NCBI RefSeq assembly: GCF_001995175.1
Contig: NZ_MUKN01000009.1
Span: 21,199 to 85,198 of the forward strand
Reading direction: 5' to 3'
Source: Rathayibacter rhapontici
GTDB lineage: Bacteria; Actinomycetota; Actinomycetes; Actinomycetales; Microbacteriaceae
Length of the DNA: 64,000 bases
The first letter of the stretch is position 1; every line of letters begins with the position of its first letter. Of this stretch, positions 20,290-29,726 are shown piece by piece. The notes beneath the pieces are model-generated. The model saw only the letters and a list, made by a program, of their open reading frames with translations, ran no database searches and was not told where the DNA came from. A program made the position numbers and the translations under genes.

Positions 20290-22145
20290 ATGAGCCAGAC
20301 CCTCCGACACACGACCGAGTCCGAGCACCGTCCGGGTCCGGCCCGGAGGCACCGCGGCGCGCTCCTGGATCTGGGATGCGCCCTGGGGGTCGGTCTGGTC
20401 GCCCTCGTCGCCGCGATCATCGCCCTGCGCCTGTCGCCCGCGGATCTCGGGCGGCGCTGGACCTCGGGGAACACCGGCGACATGGTCGCCCACTACCTCG
20501 TCGCCGCGGGGGCGAAGGACTGGACGCTGTTCCTGCCGAACCCCTCGATGGGATTCCCGGGGACGCAGAACCAGTGGTTCACTCCGATCTTCGACTTCGA
20601 GTCGATCGGCGTGCTCTCCGCGCTTGCTCTCGTCCTGCGCGATCCGATCGTGATCCTGAACGTGTTCCAGCTGTCGGGGTTCGCTCTGGCCGGCATCGCC
20701 GGCTACTACCTCTTCCGCGCACTCCGCGTCCGCCGCTCCGTGGCCGTGCTCTTCGCCCTGATCTTCGCCCTGATGCCCTACCACTTCGAAAGGGTGGCAC
20801 TCGGGCACGCGTTCGTCGGGATGTACTGGGGCGTCGCCCTGCTCGGCATCCTGATCCTGGTCGTCGCGTCGCCGACCCTCGATCCCCTCGCGGAGTGGGT
20901 CGACCATGCGCCGAGCCGGCGGCGCCGCCTCCTGCGCCGGGCGCTCCCGGTGCTCGGCCTCACGTTCGGCCTGTCCGTCTCGAGCTCCTACTACTTCGTC
21001 TTCGGCTGCATCCTCCTCGGCGGAATCGTCCTCTTCCGGGCGATCGCGATCCTGATCGCGCGATCAGGATGGCGCGAGCTGGTCTGGCCCGCGCTGACCG
21101 TCGTCTCGCTCGTCGCTTTCATCGGCGTGCAGCTCGCTCTGCTCTCCCTCGACTTCGGCGAGCGGTACGCCTCCTACTTCGCGGAGCGCCTGCCGTTCCA
21201 GTCCGAGCAGCACAGCGGCAAGATCACGAGCCTCCTGCTGCCGTGGGACGGATCGGGATTCGGCCCCCTGGCCGAGCTCTCGCGCGGGTACCAGCAGAGC
21301 ACCACGGTCTCGCCGACCGCCGAGCCGACGGGCACACCGCTGATCGCCGCCGTGGCGATGATCCTCCTCGTCCTCTTCCTCCTCGTCAGGGCGGTGGCTC
21401 CCGTCCGCACCGGGTCCGCCGGTCCGGCCGCGCGCTTCCTCGGCGACGAGCGCGCGCGCGTCCTCGCGGGCGTGTACCTGTGGGGGCTGCTCTTCTTCGT
21501 CGTCGGCGGTCTCGGCTACGTCTTCGCCGCCGTGGTCACCGGCGAGATCCGCGCCTGGGTGCGCCTGTCGGTCGTGCTGTCGACCGTCGCCCTGATGTTC
21601 GCCGCAGTCCTGCTCGACACGCTGCTCCGGCGTCGGGTCGCCTGGTGCTCGCGATCGTGGGCATCGGACTCGTCGCGGGCGTCGATCAGCTGGGAGGAGC
21701 GAGTGTCGGCGCCGACCTCTCCCCCGTCGACGACACGGCGCTGCGCGCTGCCGTCTCCGCAGCCGAATCGGAGTTCGCCCCGGGGTGCGGCATCGTGCAG
21801 CTCCCGCTCCACGGCTACCCGGAAGCCGGCGCCGTGGGCGGGATGGGCGACTACGACGAGGCCCTCCCCTACCTCTTCAGCTCCGACGACTCCACGCTGC
21901 GCTGGTCGTACGGAGCCGTCACCGGCACCCGCTCGGCCGACTTCTGGGCGGACGTGACGACTCCGGAGCAGTTCGGGGCCGCCGTCGCCGAGAGCGGAGC
22001 GTGCGGCCTCCTGGTCGATCAGGCGGCCTACGGTGACGACGCGGCCGCTTGGGCCCCGTTCGTGGACGCCGCGACCTCCGCGACTCAGCCGGTGATCCGG
22101 TCCGAGGACGACTCCCGTCGCTACCTCTTCTTCCGGGTGAGCTGA
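20290..22145 (+). CDS. GT-C-like membrane protein, family B (frameshifted)
   Basis: About 618 residues. The ATG at 20290 follows GAGAGAAG. Some twelve helices are visible, with TSGNTGDMVAHYLVAAGAK in the first outer loop, LFALIFALMPYHFERVALGH, and SVSSSYYFVFGCILLG. Near 21636 one G of a GGGG run is lost; downstream RLVLAIVGIGLVAGVDQ resumes the last helix and leads to an extracytoplasmic domain with GCGIVQLPLHGYP, DYDEALPYLF and LRWSYGAVTGT. The same domain occurs in the convergent paralogue at 22175-24007. Probably a lipid-sugar-dependent transferase or a glycan-processing membrane protein; not assigned to a named family. Confidence 0.68.
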
Positions 22146-22174
22146 CTCCGCCCGGAGGAGCCCCCGTTTCCGGA

Positions 22175-24007
22175 TCAGTCGACCCTGAACACCAGCCACC
22201 GGCCGGACGACGACTCCGCCATCGGGTCGAGATCGCCGGTGGCGGCGACGACGTCGTCGAACCACGCGCCCTCGCTGTCCGAATAGGCGGCCGTGTCGAC
22301 GAGGAGGGCGCAGGCTCCGCTCCCCCGGACGGCGGCGGCGAAAGACTCGGCATCGGTCGCGTCGTCGAAGACGTCGAAGCCGGGGGTCCCCTCGACCGAC
22401 CCGTAGCTCCAGCGCAGGTCCTCACCTGCCGTGAAGAGGTACGGGAGCGCCTCGTCGTAATCCCTCATCGAGGCGATCGCCCCACTGTCGGGAAAGCTCT
22501 TGACCGGGAGCTGCACGACTCCGCAGCCGTCGGCGAGGTCGGCGTCGACCGCCGCGACGAAGGACGAGATCTCCGCGTCGTCGGCGGGAGCGAGCGGGAC
22601 CATCCGCTTCACGCCCACTCCCTGATCGAGGACGACGAGGACGCAGACGAGGACGACCGCGAGCACGCGAGCACTGCGGCGGCGCAGGCGCTGCAGAACG
22701 AGGGCGACGGCTCCGAGTGCGAGCACGATGATCACGATCGAGAGCCGCGACCAGGCGCGGATGGTCGTGCCGGCGAGGAGGGCGACTGCCATGCCGAAAC
22801 CGGTGACGACGTAGAAGAGCAGCGTCCAGAGGGCGGCGACCGCGAGCACGCGGACACGATCGTCCGAGACGAGACGGCCGATCCCGGTCACTCGCAGAGC
22901 ACGTCCTCCCACGATCGCGATCATGGGCAGTGCCGCGAGGAGCAGGACGAGCCCAGCGATCCCGAGCACCGGCATCCCCGGCGGCTCGGTGGTCTTCGCC
23001 ACTGCGGTCGCGTTCGCGTAGATCAGCGGCAGCGCTCCGAGCTTCGGCACGCGGGTCCCCTCCCACGGCAGGAACAGCGGGAGGATCTTGCCTGCGAAGT
23101 TCTCCGACTCGCCGAGTCCTCGATCCTCGAAGTACGGGGCGTATCGTCCGCCCCAGTCCGCCGAGAGGGCGAGCAGCTCGAGGCCCACCGCGACGACGAG
23201 CACTCCGAGAGGCGCCGCACGGGCGAGCACGGCCCGCCGACGCTCACCCGAGGCGAGCGAGGCGGCGGCGCCGAGGAGCCAGACTCCGCCGAGAACGATG
23301 ATGCTGAAGACGTAGTAGTAGCCGCCCGATGTGGCGATGAGGACGGGAAGGAGAACCGTCGGGACTGCCGCGCGCGCGATCCGCGAAGCACCGGTGCCCC
23401 GCCGGATCCAGCTGCGGAACGGGTCTGTGCGCTCGCCGGCGGCGCAGAGCAGGAGTATGCCCAGCAGCGGTACGGCCCAGTAGTTGGCGAGGAAGGCGTG
23501 GCCGGCGCCGATGCGCAGGAAGTGGTACGGAGCGAGAGCCAGCACGACGGCGACGAGAGCCGAGACCCAGGGCGAGGTCCTCAGGCAGCGGAAGAACGCG
23601 TAGCCCGTCAGTGCGACCGCGAAGAAGCCGAGCAGGTAGTAGATGTTGAGGAGCACGAAGCCGTCCTCGACGACGAGTCCGAGCAGTGCGACGAGCACGG
23701 CGGAGGCGAGATCGAACTGCGCCGTGAAGAAGGCGTTCAGCCCCTCGGGGAAGCCGAGAGCGCCGTTGACCGAGAACGGGAAGGACTGGGTGGCGCTGCG
23801 GAACAGGGTGTAGTGCAGGATCTGGTCGTCACCCCCGACGGTCCACCGCTGTCCCAGGGAGGTCGGCGTGACGCCGAGGGCGAGGACGCCGCCGAGGAGG
23901 CTGATCACGCCGGCGCCCGTCGCCCACGCCGCCTCCCTCGCCGCGCGGGCGAGGAAGGCGGTCCGGGCCGCACCGGTCCGTGTCGCGATGCGCGTGTCAG
24001 AGTCCAT
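22175..24007 (-). CDS. GT-C-like membrane protein, family B
   Basis: 610 residues, intact. Paralogue of the gene at 20290-22145, arranged tail to tail with it. Seen: VGGDDQILHYTLFRSATQ in the first outer loop, where the acidic residues suit a GT-C active site; LALAPYHFLRIGAGHAFLAN; ATSGGYYYVFSIIVLGG; and a C-terminal domain with GCGVVQLPVKSFP, MRDYDEALPYLF and LRWSYGSVEGT. Its ATG at 24007 lies 11 bases inside the end of the upstream gene, so the two are translationally linked. Function is inferred only from topology and neighbours. Confidence 0.72.
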   Translation of the reverse strand: MDSDTRIATRTGAARTAFLARAAREAAWATGAGVISLLGGVLALGVTPTSLGQRWTVGGDDQILHYTLFRSATQSFPFSVNGALGFPEGLNAFFTAQFDLASAVLVALLGLVVEDGFVLLNIYYLLGFFAVALTGYAFFRCLRTSPWVSALVAVVLALAPYHFLRIGAGHAFLANYWAVPLLGILLLCAAGERTDPFRSWIRRGTGASRIARAAVPTVLLPVLIATSGGYYYVFSIIVLGGVWLLGAAASLASGERRRAVLARAAPLGVLVVAVGLELLALSADWGGRYAPYFEDRGLGESENFAGKILPLFLPWEGTRVPKLGALPLIYANATAVAKTTEPPGMPVLGIAGLVLLLAALPMIAIVGGRALRVTGIGRLVSDDRVRVLAVAALWTLLFYVVTGFGMAVALLAGTTIRAWSRLSIVIIVLALGAVALVLQRLRRRSARVLAVVLVCVLVVLDQGVGVKRMVPLAPADDAEISSFVAAVDADLADGCGVVQLPVKSFPDSGAIASMRDYDEALPYLFTAGEDLRWSYGSVEGTPGFDVFDDATDAESFAAAVRGSGACALLVDTAAYSDSEGAWFDDVVAATGDLDPMAESSSGRWLVFRVD

Positions 24008-25694
24008 GATCCCGATCCGCTCTCTCGATGCTGTCGGAGACGATCCCGTTCAGGATCGTCTCGCCGTCCGTCCCGGCGTAGTCGTAGATGTCGAAGGTCG
24101 GGCAGTCGACCACCGCGCTCGGCTCCCCGAGGTGGGCGAGCGCGAGGGCCGACCAGTCGGGATCACGGTCGGCCAGGACGAAGGAGAAGGTCGTGTCGCG
24201 ATACGCGGCCGTGTTGTTCATCCAGAGCTGAGCAGTGAAGTCGAAGTTCACCTGCTGCACGTCGAGCGACGGCGGCCCGTACAGCTCGAGTGGGCGCGCT
24301 GTCCAGAACGAGGCGACACCGGACCGCGTGCGGTCCCCCAGCCAGTCCTCGAGGCACTGCCGCTCCGGGGTCGAGCCCGCCCGTTCGGCGGCCACGGCGA
24401 GCGGAGGCGCGGAGACGGCGATCCCCGCCGCGAGCGCCGAGACGGACAGCCCCGCGCAGACGAGGGCTCCGCGGCGTGACGCGTCGCCGGAGTTGCGGCG
24501 CTTCACTGGCAGGTGGCGGGACACCCGCCGCGCTGACTCACCGCACAGAGGCACGACCAGAAGCACCGGGAACGCGGCGAGAGGGAGGAGGTACCGGCTG
24601 ACGAGGCTGCCGGTGACGACGACTCCCAGCAGAAGGGACAGGCAGGAGACGACCACGAACAGCGCGACGGCGGTGCTCGACGTCGAGACGCTTCCACGGC
24701 GCGGCTCCCTCGACTGCGTGGCCAGCGCCGCGACGACCGTCAGTGCGGCGAGCACGAGCAGGAGGCCGACCACGAGGAGCTCGATCTTCCCGCTGGTCGC
24801 CGACCCGACGACGCGCATCTGCAGGATGAAGGCGTCGACCGCTTGACCGGCGCGCTCCAGGTGCAGGTAGGTCGAGGCGTCCACGGCGATGAGGCTCCGC
24901 GCGAGCCCGCGCGACGCGTAGCCGAGGACCGCCCCGACGAGGAGGACTCCACCGAGGACCGCGGCGGTGCGCCGGGACATCCGCGCGAGCACGAGCAGGA
25001 GCAGGAGAGTCACGACCGCGGGCGCGGTGAACTGCAGGGCGAACAGCGGATTCGAGAAGGTCGTCGCGGCCGAGACGGCGAACACCGCCGCGAGACAGGT
25101 CCACCGTCTCCGCCGATCGTCGACCAGCCCGGAGGCGAAGCCCCGCGTGACCCCGCTCATCAGCGCGAGGATCCAGACCCCCGCGAGCGCGACACCCGAG
25201 TAGTAGGTGGTCAGGAGGATCCCGCCGGAGAACGCACCGACGTTGATCAGCCCACGCCCCTCCGTCGCCGCGAGGAGCAGGAGAGTCGCGGTGGCCGCGG
25301 CGGAGGACCCGACGCGCAGTCCTCTCGAGCGATCGACGAGCACTCCCGAGGCGAGCAGCCGGGCTCCGCCGTAGAACACGACCGCGTTCACGACCGCGTT
25401 CACGATGAGCGACGTCTGGATCACGCCACCCGCCAGCGCGACGCTGAGGAGGTAGAGCGGCAGCTCGGGGAACACGAGCAGCTGGCTCGTCATGACCCAG
25501 TCGAAGGGCTCGCCGCGCTGCACCGACTGGAGGAGGAGGGGCAGGGCGAGCGAGTCTCCATCGGAGAGGAGGTACTCGACCCACGGCGTCGATGCCAAGT
25601 GCGCGAGGACGGCCAGCGCGCCGGCGACGACGAGGAGGAGCCCGGACGCCTCGACGAGGAGAGGCCGCGATCGACCCCCTTCCTCCGCCCTCAT
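23997..25694 (-). CDS. GT-C-like membrane protein, family A
   Basis: 565 residues, paralogue of the gene at 17758-19475. After helix 1 come LSDGDSLALPLLLQSVQRGE and FDWVMTSQLLVFPELPLY, then about ten more helices, and an outer C-terminal domain ending in CPTFDIYDYAGTDGETIL. Its ATG at 25694 overlaps the stop of the upstream GT2 gene (ATGA), and its own end overlaps the family B gene, giving a three-gene operon: lipid-linked sugar synthase, family A protein, family B protein. That order supports a role in transferring polyprenyl-phosphate sugars outside the membrane. Confidence 0.72.
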   Translation of the reverse strand: MRAEEGGRSRPLLVEASGLLLVVAGALAVLAHLASTPWVEYLLSDGDSLALPLLLQSVQRGEPFDWVMTSQLLVFPELPLYLLSVALAGGVIQTSLIVNAVVNAVVFYGGARLLASGVLVDRSRGLRVGSSAAATATLLLLAATEGRGLINVGAFSGGILLTTYYSGVALAGVWILALMSGVTRGFASGLVDDRRRRWTCLAAVFAVSAATTFSNPLFALQFTAPAVVTLLLLLVLARMSRRTAAVLGGVLLVGAVLGYASRGLARSLIAVDASTYLHLERAGQAVDAFILQMRVVGSATSGKIELLVVGLLLVLAALTVVAALATQSREPRRGSVSTSSTAVALFVVVSCLSLLLGVVVTGSLVSRYLLPLAAFPVLLVVPLCGESARRVSRHLPVKRRNSGDASRRGALVCAGLSVSALAAGIAVSAPPLAVAAERAGSTPERQCLEDWLGDRTRSGVASFWTARPLELYGPPSLDVQQVNFDFTAQLWMNNTAAYRDTTFSFVLADRDPDWSALALAHLGEPSAVVDCPTFDIYDYAGTDGETILNGIVSDSIERADRDHGL

Positions 25695-26440
25695 CGCTTC
25701 CCGTCGCGCCCGAACCGGATGCGCAGGACGAGCAGGAGGCTCTGCACCAGAGTGTTGCCGGGGATCTTCGAGGTGCCCTCGGTGCGGTCGAGGAAGACGA
25801 TCGGGATCTCCCGCGTCCTCCTCGCAGCCGTGACCGCGCGGTGCTTGAGCGCGATCTGGAAGCCGTAGCCCGTCGCGTCGACCGTCTGGAACGCGATCCT
25901 GCGCAGCAGCTCGGCGCTGAAGAGGTTGTAGCCACCGGTCCAGTCCGTGAGGGTGGACCCGAGGAACAGGCGCGTGTAGATGTTGCCGCCCCGGCTGAGG
26001 ATCTTGCGGTCGAGTGTCCAGTCGGGAGTGCCCCCGCCGGGGATGTAGCGGGACGCCACGACGAGATCCGCGCCCTCACGCACCTCGCGGAGGAAGTCGG
26101 AGACGTATCGCGGATCGTGCGAGAGGTCCGCGTCCATCTGCAGGATGTAGTCGGGCGCGTCCTCCGCTTCGAGCACCTGGGCGAACGACCAGATGTACGC
26201 CGCTCCCAGGCCCTCCTTCTTCGCCCTCTCGAGGACGGACACCGAGAAGTTCCCGGTCGCGAGCTCCTCGCCGATCGTCCTGGCCCTCCCCGCTGTCCCG
26301 TCGGGCGACGAGTCGTCGACGATCACCGACCGGATCAGGGCGTCGGGGTTGTCGGCGGCGACGGCGGCGATCCGGCGGAGCAGCTCGCCGATGTTGTCCG
26401 CTTCGTTGTAGGTGGGAGTGACGATCGTCAGGGTGAGCAT
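25691..26440 (-). CDS. polyprenyl-phosphate mannose synthase-like GT2
   Basis: 249-residue GT-A enzyme of the dolichyl-phosphate mannose synthase type: TIVTPTYNEADNIGELLRRI, VDDSSPDGTAGRA, QMDADLSHDPRYVSDFL (Asp-x-Asp metal site), SRYIPGGGTPDWTLDRKILS and TGGYNLFSAELLRRI are all typical. It would make polyprenyl-phosphate mannose or glucose at the inner membrane face, used by GT-C enzymes. It is the first gene of an overlapping three-gene operon with two GT-C-like proteins and is divergent from a GtrA gene, 210 bases away. A GATACT box near 26498-26503 on the minus strand may be its -10 element. Confidence 0.9.
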   Translation of the reverse strand: MLTLTIVTPTYNEADNIGELLRRIAAVAADNPDALIRSVIVDDSSPDGTAGRARTIGEELATGNFSVSVLERAKKEGLGAAYIWSFAQVLEAEDAPDYILQMDADLSHDPRYVSDFLREVREGADLVVASRYIPGGGTPDWTLDRKILSRGGNIYTRLFLGSTLTDWTGGYNLFSAELLRRIAFQTVDATGYGFQIALKHRAVTAARRTREIPIVFLDRTEGTSKIPGNTLVQSLLLVLRIRFGRDGKR

Positions 26441-26650
26441 GGAGAGCCAATTCGACTGCAGAGGACGGAACGCTGGACGCGCGACGGGCGGTCGCAGAGT
26501 ATCAGCGTCCGTCGGAGCCTCGCGGTTGATCGCGGGCTGGTCGCCGTTCGAGCGGTTCTCAGATTCGGAGCGCTTCGTGCACCTCCCCGTTCAGACACGA
26601 TGGATACCGTCGGCCCGTCGCGCTCGCACATCAGCGCCGGAGGAGGACAC

Positions 26651-27196
26651 GTGGCGAGTCGAGCGGGATCGAGCGGGTGGCGGGACTCTCAGACGGTGCG
26701 ATTCCTCGCAGCGGGCTCGCTGAACACCGTCCTCGACTTCGCGATCCTGAATGCGCTGACGCTGCTCGTCGGTCTGCCGGCCCTGGCGGCGAACGTCGCC
26801 TCGGTGACGGTGGGCATCTCGATCTCCTACCTGCTCAACCACTTCTTCGTCTTCCGCCAGCGCGGCCGCCCCTCGGCCGCCGCGTTCGGGATGTTCTTCC
26901 TCGTGACAGGCGTCAGCTCGCTCCTGCTGCAATCGGTCGTCATCTACGGCTTCGAGGTCTTCTTCGGCACGACGTTCGGCCTCTCCCTCCTCTTCCTCCC
27001 CAGCTCGGGAGAGAACGCGGTCCTCGCGATCAACGCCGCCAAAGCCGCCGCCGTCCTCGTCGGCCTGGTCTGGAACTTCTGCATGTACACGTTCGTCGTC
27101 TTCCGCCGTCCCGACGAGCCGGAGCTCCCGCTGATGGACACGGCCTCCAGCGCGGCCGTCGCTGCCGGGACAGCCCCTCTCGACGTCGTCCGCTGA
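26651..27196 (+). CDS. GtrA family membrane protein
   Basis: 181 residues from GTG 26651, which has AGGAGGA five bases upstream; an ATG at 26599 would add 17 residues but lacks a good ribosome site. Four helices: FLAAGSLNTVLDFAILNAL, ANVASVTVGISISYLLNHFF, FLVTGVSSLLLQSVVIYGF and AAKAAAVLVGLVWNFCMYTF. It is close in sequence to the GtrA at 19664-20242, indicating duplication. Divergent from a polyprenyl-phosphate mannose synthase-like gene, its likely functional partner. Confidence 0.87.
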   Translation: MASRAGSSGWRDSQTVRFLAAGSLNTVLDFAILNALTLLVGLPALAANVASVTVGISISYLLNHFFVFRQRGRPSAAAFGMFFLVTGVSSLLLQSVVIYGFEVFFGTTFGLSLLFLPSSGENAVLAINAAKAAAVLVGLVWNFCMYTFVVFRRPDEPELPLMDTASSAAVAAGTAPLDVVR

Positions 27197-27205
27197 GAGG
27201 AACGG

Positions 27206-27219
27206 GCCTCCCGGGAGGC
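27206..27219. terminator. palindrome after the third gtrA gene
   Basis: Perfect 14-base palindrome GCCTCCCGGGAGGC ten bases after the gtrA stop, able to form a short hairpin. No T-run follows. A TAGCCT -10-like box (27235-27240) for the next gene lies just downstream. Confidence 0.35.
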
Positions 27220-27297
27220 TTCGAGGCTGCGTGCTAGCCTCGATGAGTTCTTCCGACGGAGCCTTCGCCCGTCGACACCGCACCCCCGGAGGCTCCC

Positions 27298-28172
27298 ATC
27301 TCTCGCTCGACGTTGCCCATCGCGGTCGTCGTCGTCACCTACTTCTCGGGTGAGGTCCTCCGCGCCTGCCTCGAGTCGATCCCGGAGGCCACGGAGCACG
27401 ACGTCCACGTCGTGGTCGTCGACAACGCGACGACGGACGACTCCGTGCGCCGCGTCGTCGAGATGCGCCCGGAGGTCGTCTTCCACGAGACGGGCGAGAA
27501 CCTCGGCTACGGCAAGGCCGTCAACTACGCCGTGGACCGGCTGGGCCCGGAGTACGAGTGGATCCTGGTGACCAACCCGGACACGGTCTTCCTGCCCGGA
27601 TCCATCGACGCCCTGTACGCCGCCGCCTCCGCCGACTCCCGGATCGGGTCGATCGGCCCGCGCATCCTCGACTCGGACGGCACCGTCTACCCGTCGGCGC
27701 GGGCGCTGCCCTCCCTCGGGACCGGGGTGGGCCACGCCCTCTTCGCGCACCTCTGGCCGGGCAACCCGTGGTCGGCCCGCTACCGCCGCTCGCGCGCCGT
27801 CGGCACGCTCGAGCACGGCAGCATGACGGCCGGATGGCTCTCGGGAGCCTGCGTGATGGTCCGGCGCACCGCCTTCGAGCAGATCGGCGGCTTCGACGAG
27901 CGGTACTTCATGTACTTCGAGGATGTGCAGCTGGGCGACTCGCTCGGCCGGCGGGGCTGGACCAACGTGTACCTCGCCGACGCCTGGTCTCGCACCTGGG
28001 CGGGCACTCCACCCGGCTCGCGTCGGCGCGGATGCTCGCCGTGCACCACCGCAGCGCCTACCTGTACCTCGCGCAGAAGTACGGCGCCTGGTACCAGGCG
28101 CCCCTCCGGCTGGCCGTCCGGCTCGGGCTCGGCGCGCGCGTCGGGCTGATGCGGCTGCGGCTCGGGCGCTGA
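27298..28172 (+). CDS. rhamnosyltransferase-like family 2 glycosyltransferase (frameshifted)
   Basis: About 291 residues. Core motifs: AVVVVTYFSGEVLRACLESI, VVDNATTDDSV, NLGYGKAVNYAVDRLG, TNPDTVFLPGSID (Asp-x-Asp-equivalent), LSGACVMVRRTAFEQIGGFD and FMYFEDVQLGDSL, all typical of WbbL-like rhamnosyltransferases. Near 27986 one G is lost (TGGTCT for TGGGTCT), after which SHLGGHSTRLASARML continues. The start is unclear: no ATG or GTG fits, but ATC at 27298 lies five bases after GGAGG and is in frame; the first ordinary candidate is TTG at 27313. Rhamnose genes follow immediately, consistent with the assignment. Confidence 0.8.
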
Positions 28173-28191
28173 GCCCGGCGCTCTCCCGCCG

Positions 28192-28794
28192 CTACTCGTC
28201 GAGGCCGGCGTAGTACGCGCGCGCCTCGTCCCAGGTCGGGAGGAGCCCCTGCGCCTCGGCCTCGGCCAGAGTCGGCGCGTCGGTGTCCTTGGGCGACAGC
28301 AGCAGCTCGCCCGCCTCGTCCGGGAAGCGCAGTCCGATCTGCTCGTCGAGCGGGTCGATGCCCTTCTCGCGCTCCGGATCGAAGGTCGCGTTCACGAGGT
28401 ACGAGACGACGGCGCCCTCGGTCAGCGCGACGAACGCGTGCCCGATGCCCTCGGAGATGTAGACGGAGCGGCGGTCGACGTCGTCGAGCAGGATCGTCTC
28501 CCACCGGCCGAACGTCGGGGACCCGACCCGGATGTCGACCACGTAGTCCAGCACGGCGCCGGAGAAGCACGACACGTACTTCGCCTGCGACGGCGGGATC
28601 TGCGCGAAGTGGATCCCGCGCACGGTGCCGCGCCGCGAGACCGACGTGTTGCCCTGCCGGAGCGACAACGGGTGCCCCACCTTCTCGGCGAGCCGGTCGA
28701 AGCGGTAGAACTCGAAGAACACCCCCCGGTCGTCGGGGAACTGCCGCGGAGTGACCTCGTAGACGTCGGGGATGTCGAGTTCTCGGATCTGCAC
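28192..28794 (-). CDS. rfbC: dTDP-4-dehydrorhamnose 3,5-epimerase
   Basis: 200-residue RmlC-type cupin that epimerises dTDP-4-keto-6-deoxyglucose at C3 and C5 in dTDP-L-rhamnose synthesis. Motifs: DDRGVFFEFYR, QGNTSVSRRGTVRGIHFAQ (catalytic His), AKYVSCFSGAVLDYVVDIR, and SEGIGHAFVAL with VVSYLVN. Starts at GTG 28794, with a TACACT -10 box only six bases upstream. Divergent from rfbD. The other two enzymes of the pathway (RmlA, RmlB) are not in the window. Confidence 0.93.
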   Translation of the reverse strand: MQIRELDIPDVYEVTPRQFPDDRGVFFEFYRFDRLAEKVGHPLSLRQGNTSVSRRGTVRGIHFAQIPPSQAKYVSCFSGAVLDYVVDIRVGSPTFGRWETILLDDVDRRSVYISEGIGHAFVALTEGAVVSYLVNATFDPEREKGIDPLDEQIGLRFPDEAGELLLSPKDTDAPTLAEAEAQGLLPTWDEARAYYAGLDE

Positions 28795-28800
28795 GGGACG

Positions 28801-28806
28801 AGTGTA
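28801..28806 (-). promoter_or_regulatory. -10 box of leaderless rfbC promoter
   Basis: Reads TACACT on the minus strand, six bases before the GTG start at 28794. Confidence 0.45.
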
Positions 28807-28880
28807 ACGAGCGCTCGGACACCGGTGCCGGGCGGTGCGTCCCGCGCCTGCGGAGCGCGCCCCTCCGGCATGATGATCGG

Positions 28881-29726
28881 GTGACCTTCCTCCTCACGGG
28901 CGCCGCAGGAATGCTCGGCACCGATCTCCGCTCCGCCCTCGGCGACCGCCCCGTCACGGCCCTGGGCCGACGCGACCTGGACGTCACCGACCTCGACGCC
29001 GTCCGCGCCGCGGTCGCCGGGCACGACGCGGTGCTCAACTGCGCCGCCTACACCCGCGTCGACGACGCGGAGGGCGACGAGGACGAGGCGCGACGGGTCA
29101 ACGCGCTCGGCGCGCAGAACCTCGCCCGCGCGGCCGCCGAGATCGGCGCGGCGATCGTGCAGGTCTCGACCGACTACGTGTTCGACGGCTCCGCGACCTC
29201 CCCCTACGGCGAGGACCACGCGCGCCGGCCGATCTCGGCCTACGGGCGCACCAAGGCCGAGGGCGAGGAGCTCGTGCTCGCCGCGAACCCGGACCGGGGC
29301 TACGTCGTCCGCACCGCCTGGCTCTACGGCGCGCACGGGGGCAACTTCGCGAAGACGATGGTCCGCCTCGCGGGCAGCCACGAGACGCTGAGCGTCGTCG
29401 ACGACCAGCGCGGGCAGCCCACCTGGACGGGCGACCTCGCCGCCCGCCTGGTCGAGCTCGTCGACTCCGGAGCGCCGGCGGGCGTGTACCACGGCACCAA
29501 CGCCGGAGAGACGACCTGGTACGGCTTCGCCCGCGCGGTCTTCGAGAAGGCGGGGCTCGATCCCGAGCGGATCCGCCCGACCGACAGCAGCGCCTTCGTC
29601 CGGCCGGCACCGCGCCCGGCCTACTCGGTCCTCGGGCACGACGGCTGGGGCAGGGCGGGCCTGAGCCCGCTGCGCTCCTGGGAGCAGGCCCTCGCGGCCG
29701 CTCCGATCGAGGCGATCCGACCGTGA
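28881..29726 (+). CDS. rfbD: dTDP-4-dehydrorhamnose reductase
   Basis: 281-residue RmlD SDR enzyme catalysing the last, NAD(P)H-dependent step to dTDP-L-rhamnose. Motifs: LLTGAAGMLGTDLRSAL (cofactor), NCAAYTRVDDAEGDEDEA, STDYVFDGSATSPY, the catalytic YGRTKAEGE, and RTAWLYGAHGGNFAKTM. GTG start at 28881. Its stop overlaps the GTG of the downstream glycosyltransferase, so rhamnose supply and a transferase are coupled; that transferase may use dTDP-rhamnose. Confidence 0.93.
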   Translation: MTFLLTGAAGMLGTDLRSALGDRPVTALGRRDLDVTDLDAVRAAVAGHDAVLNCAAYTRVDDAEGDEDEARRVNALGAQNLARAAAEIGAAIVQVSTDYVFDGSATSPYGEDHARRPISAYGRTKAEGEELVLAANPDRGYVVRTAWLYGAHGGNFAKTMVRLAGSHETLSVVDDQRGQPTWTGDLAARLVELVDSGAPAGVYHGTNAGETTWYGFARAVFEKAGLDPERIRPTDSSAFVRPAPRPAYSVLGHDGWGRAGLSPLRSWEQALAAAPIEAIRP

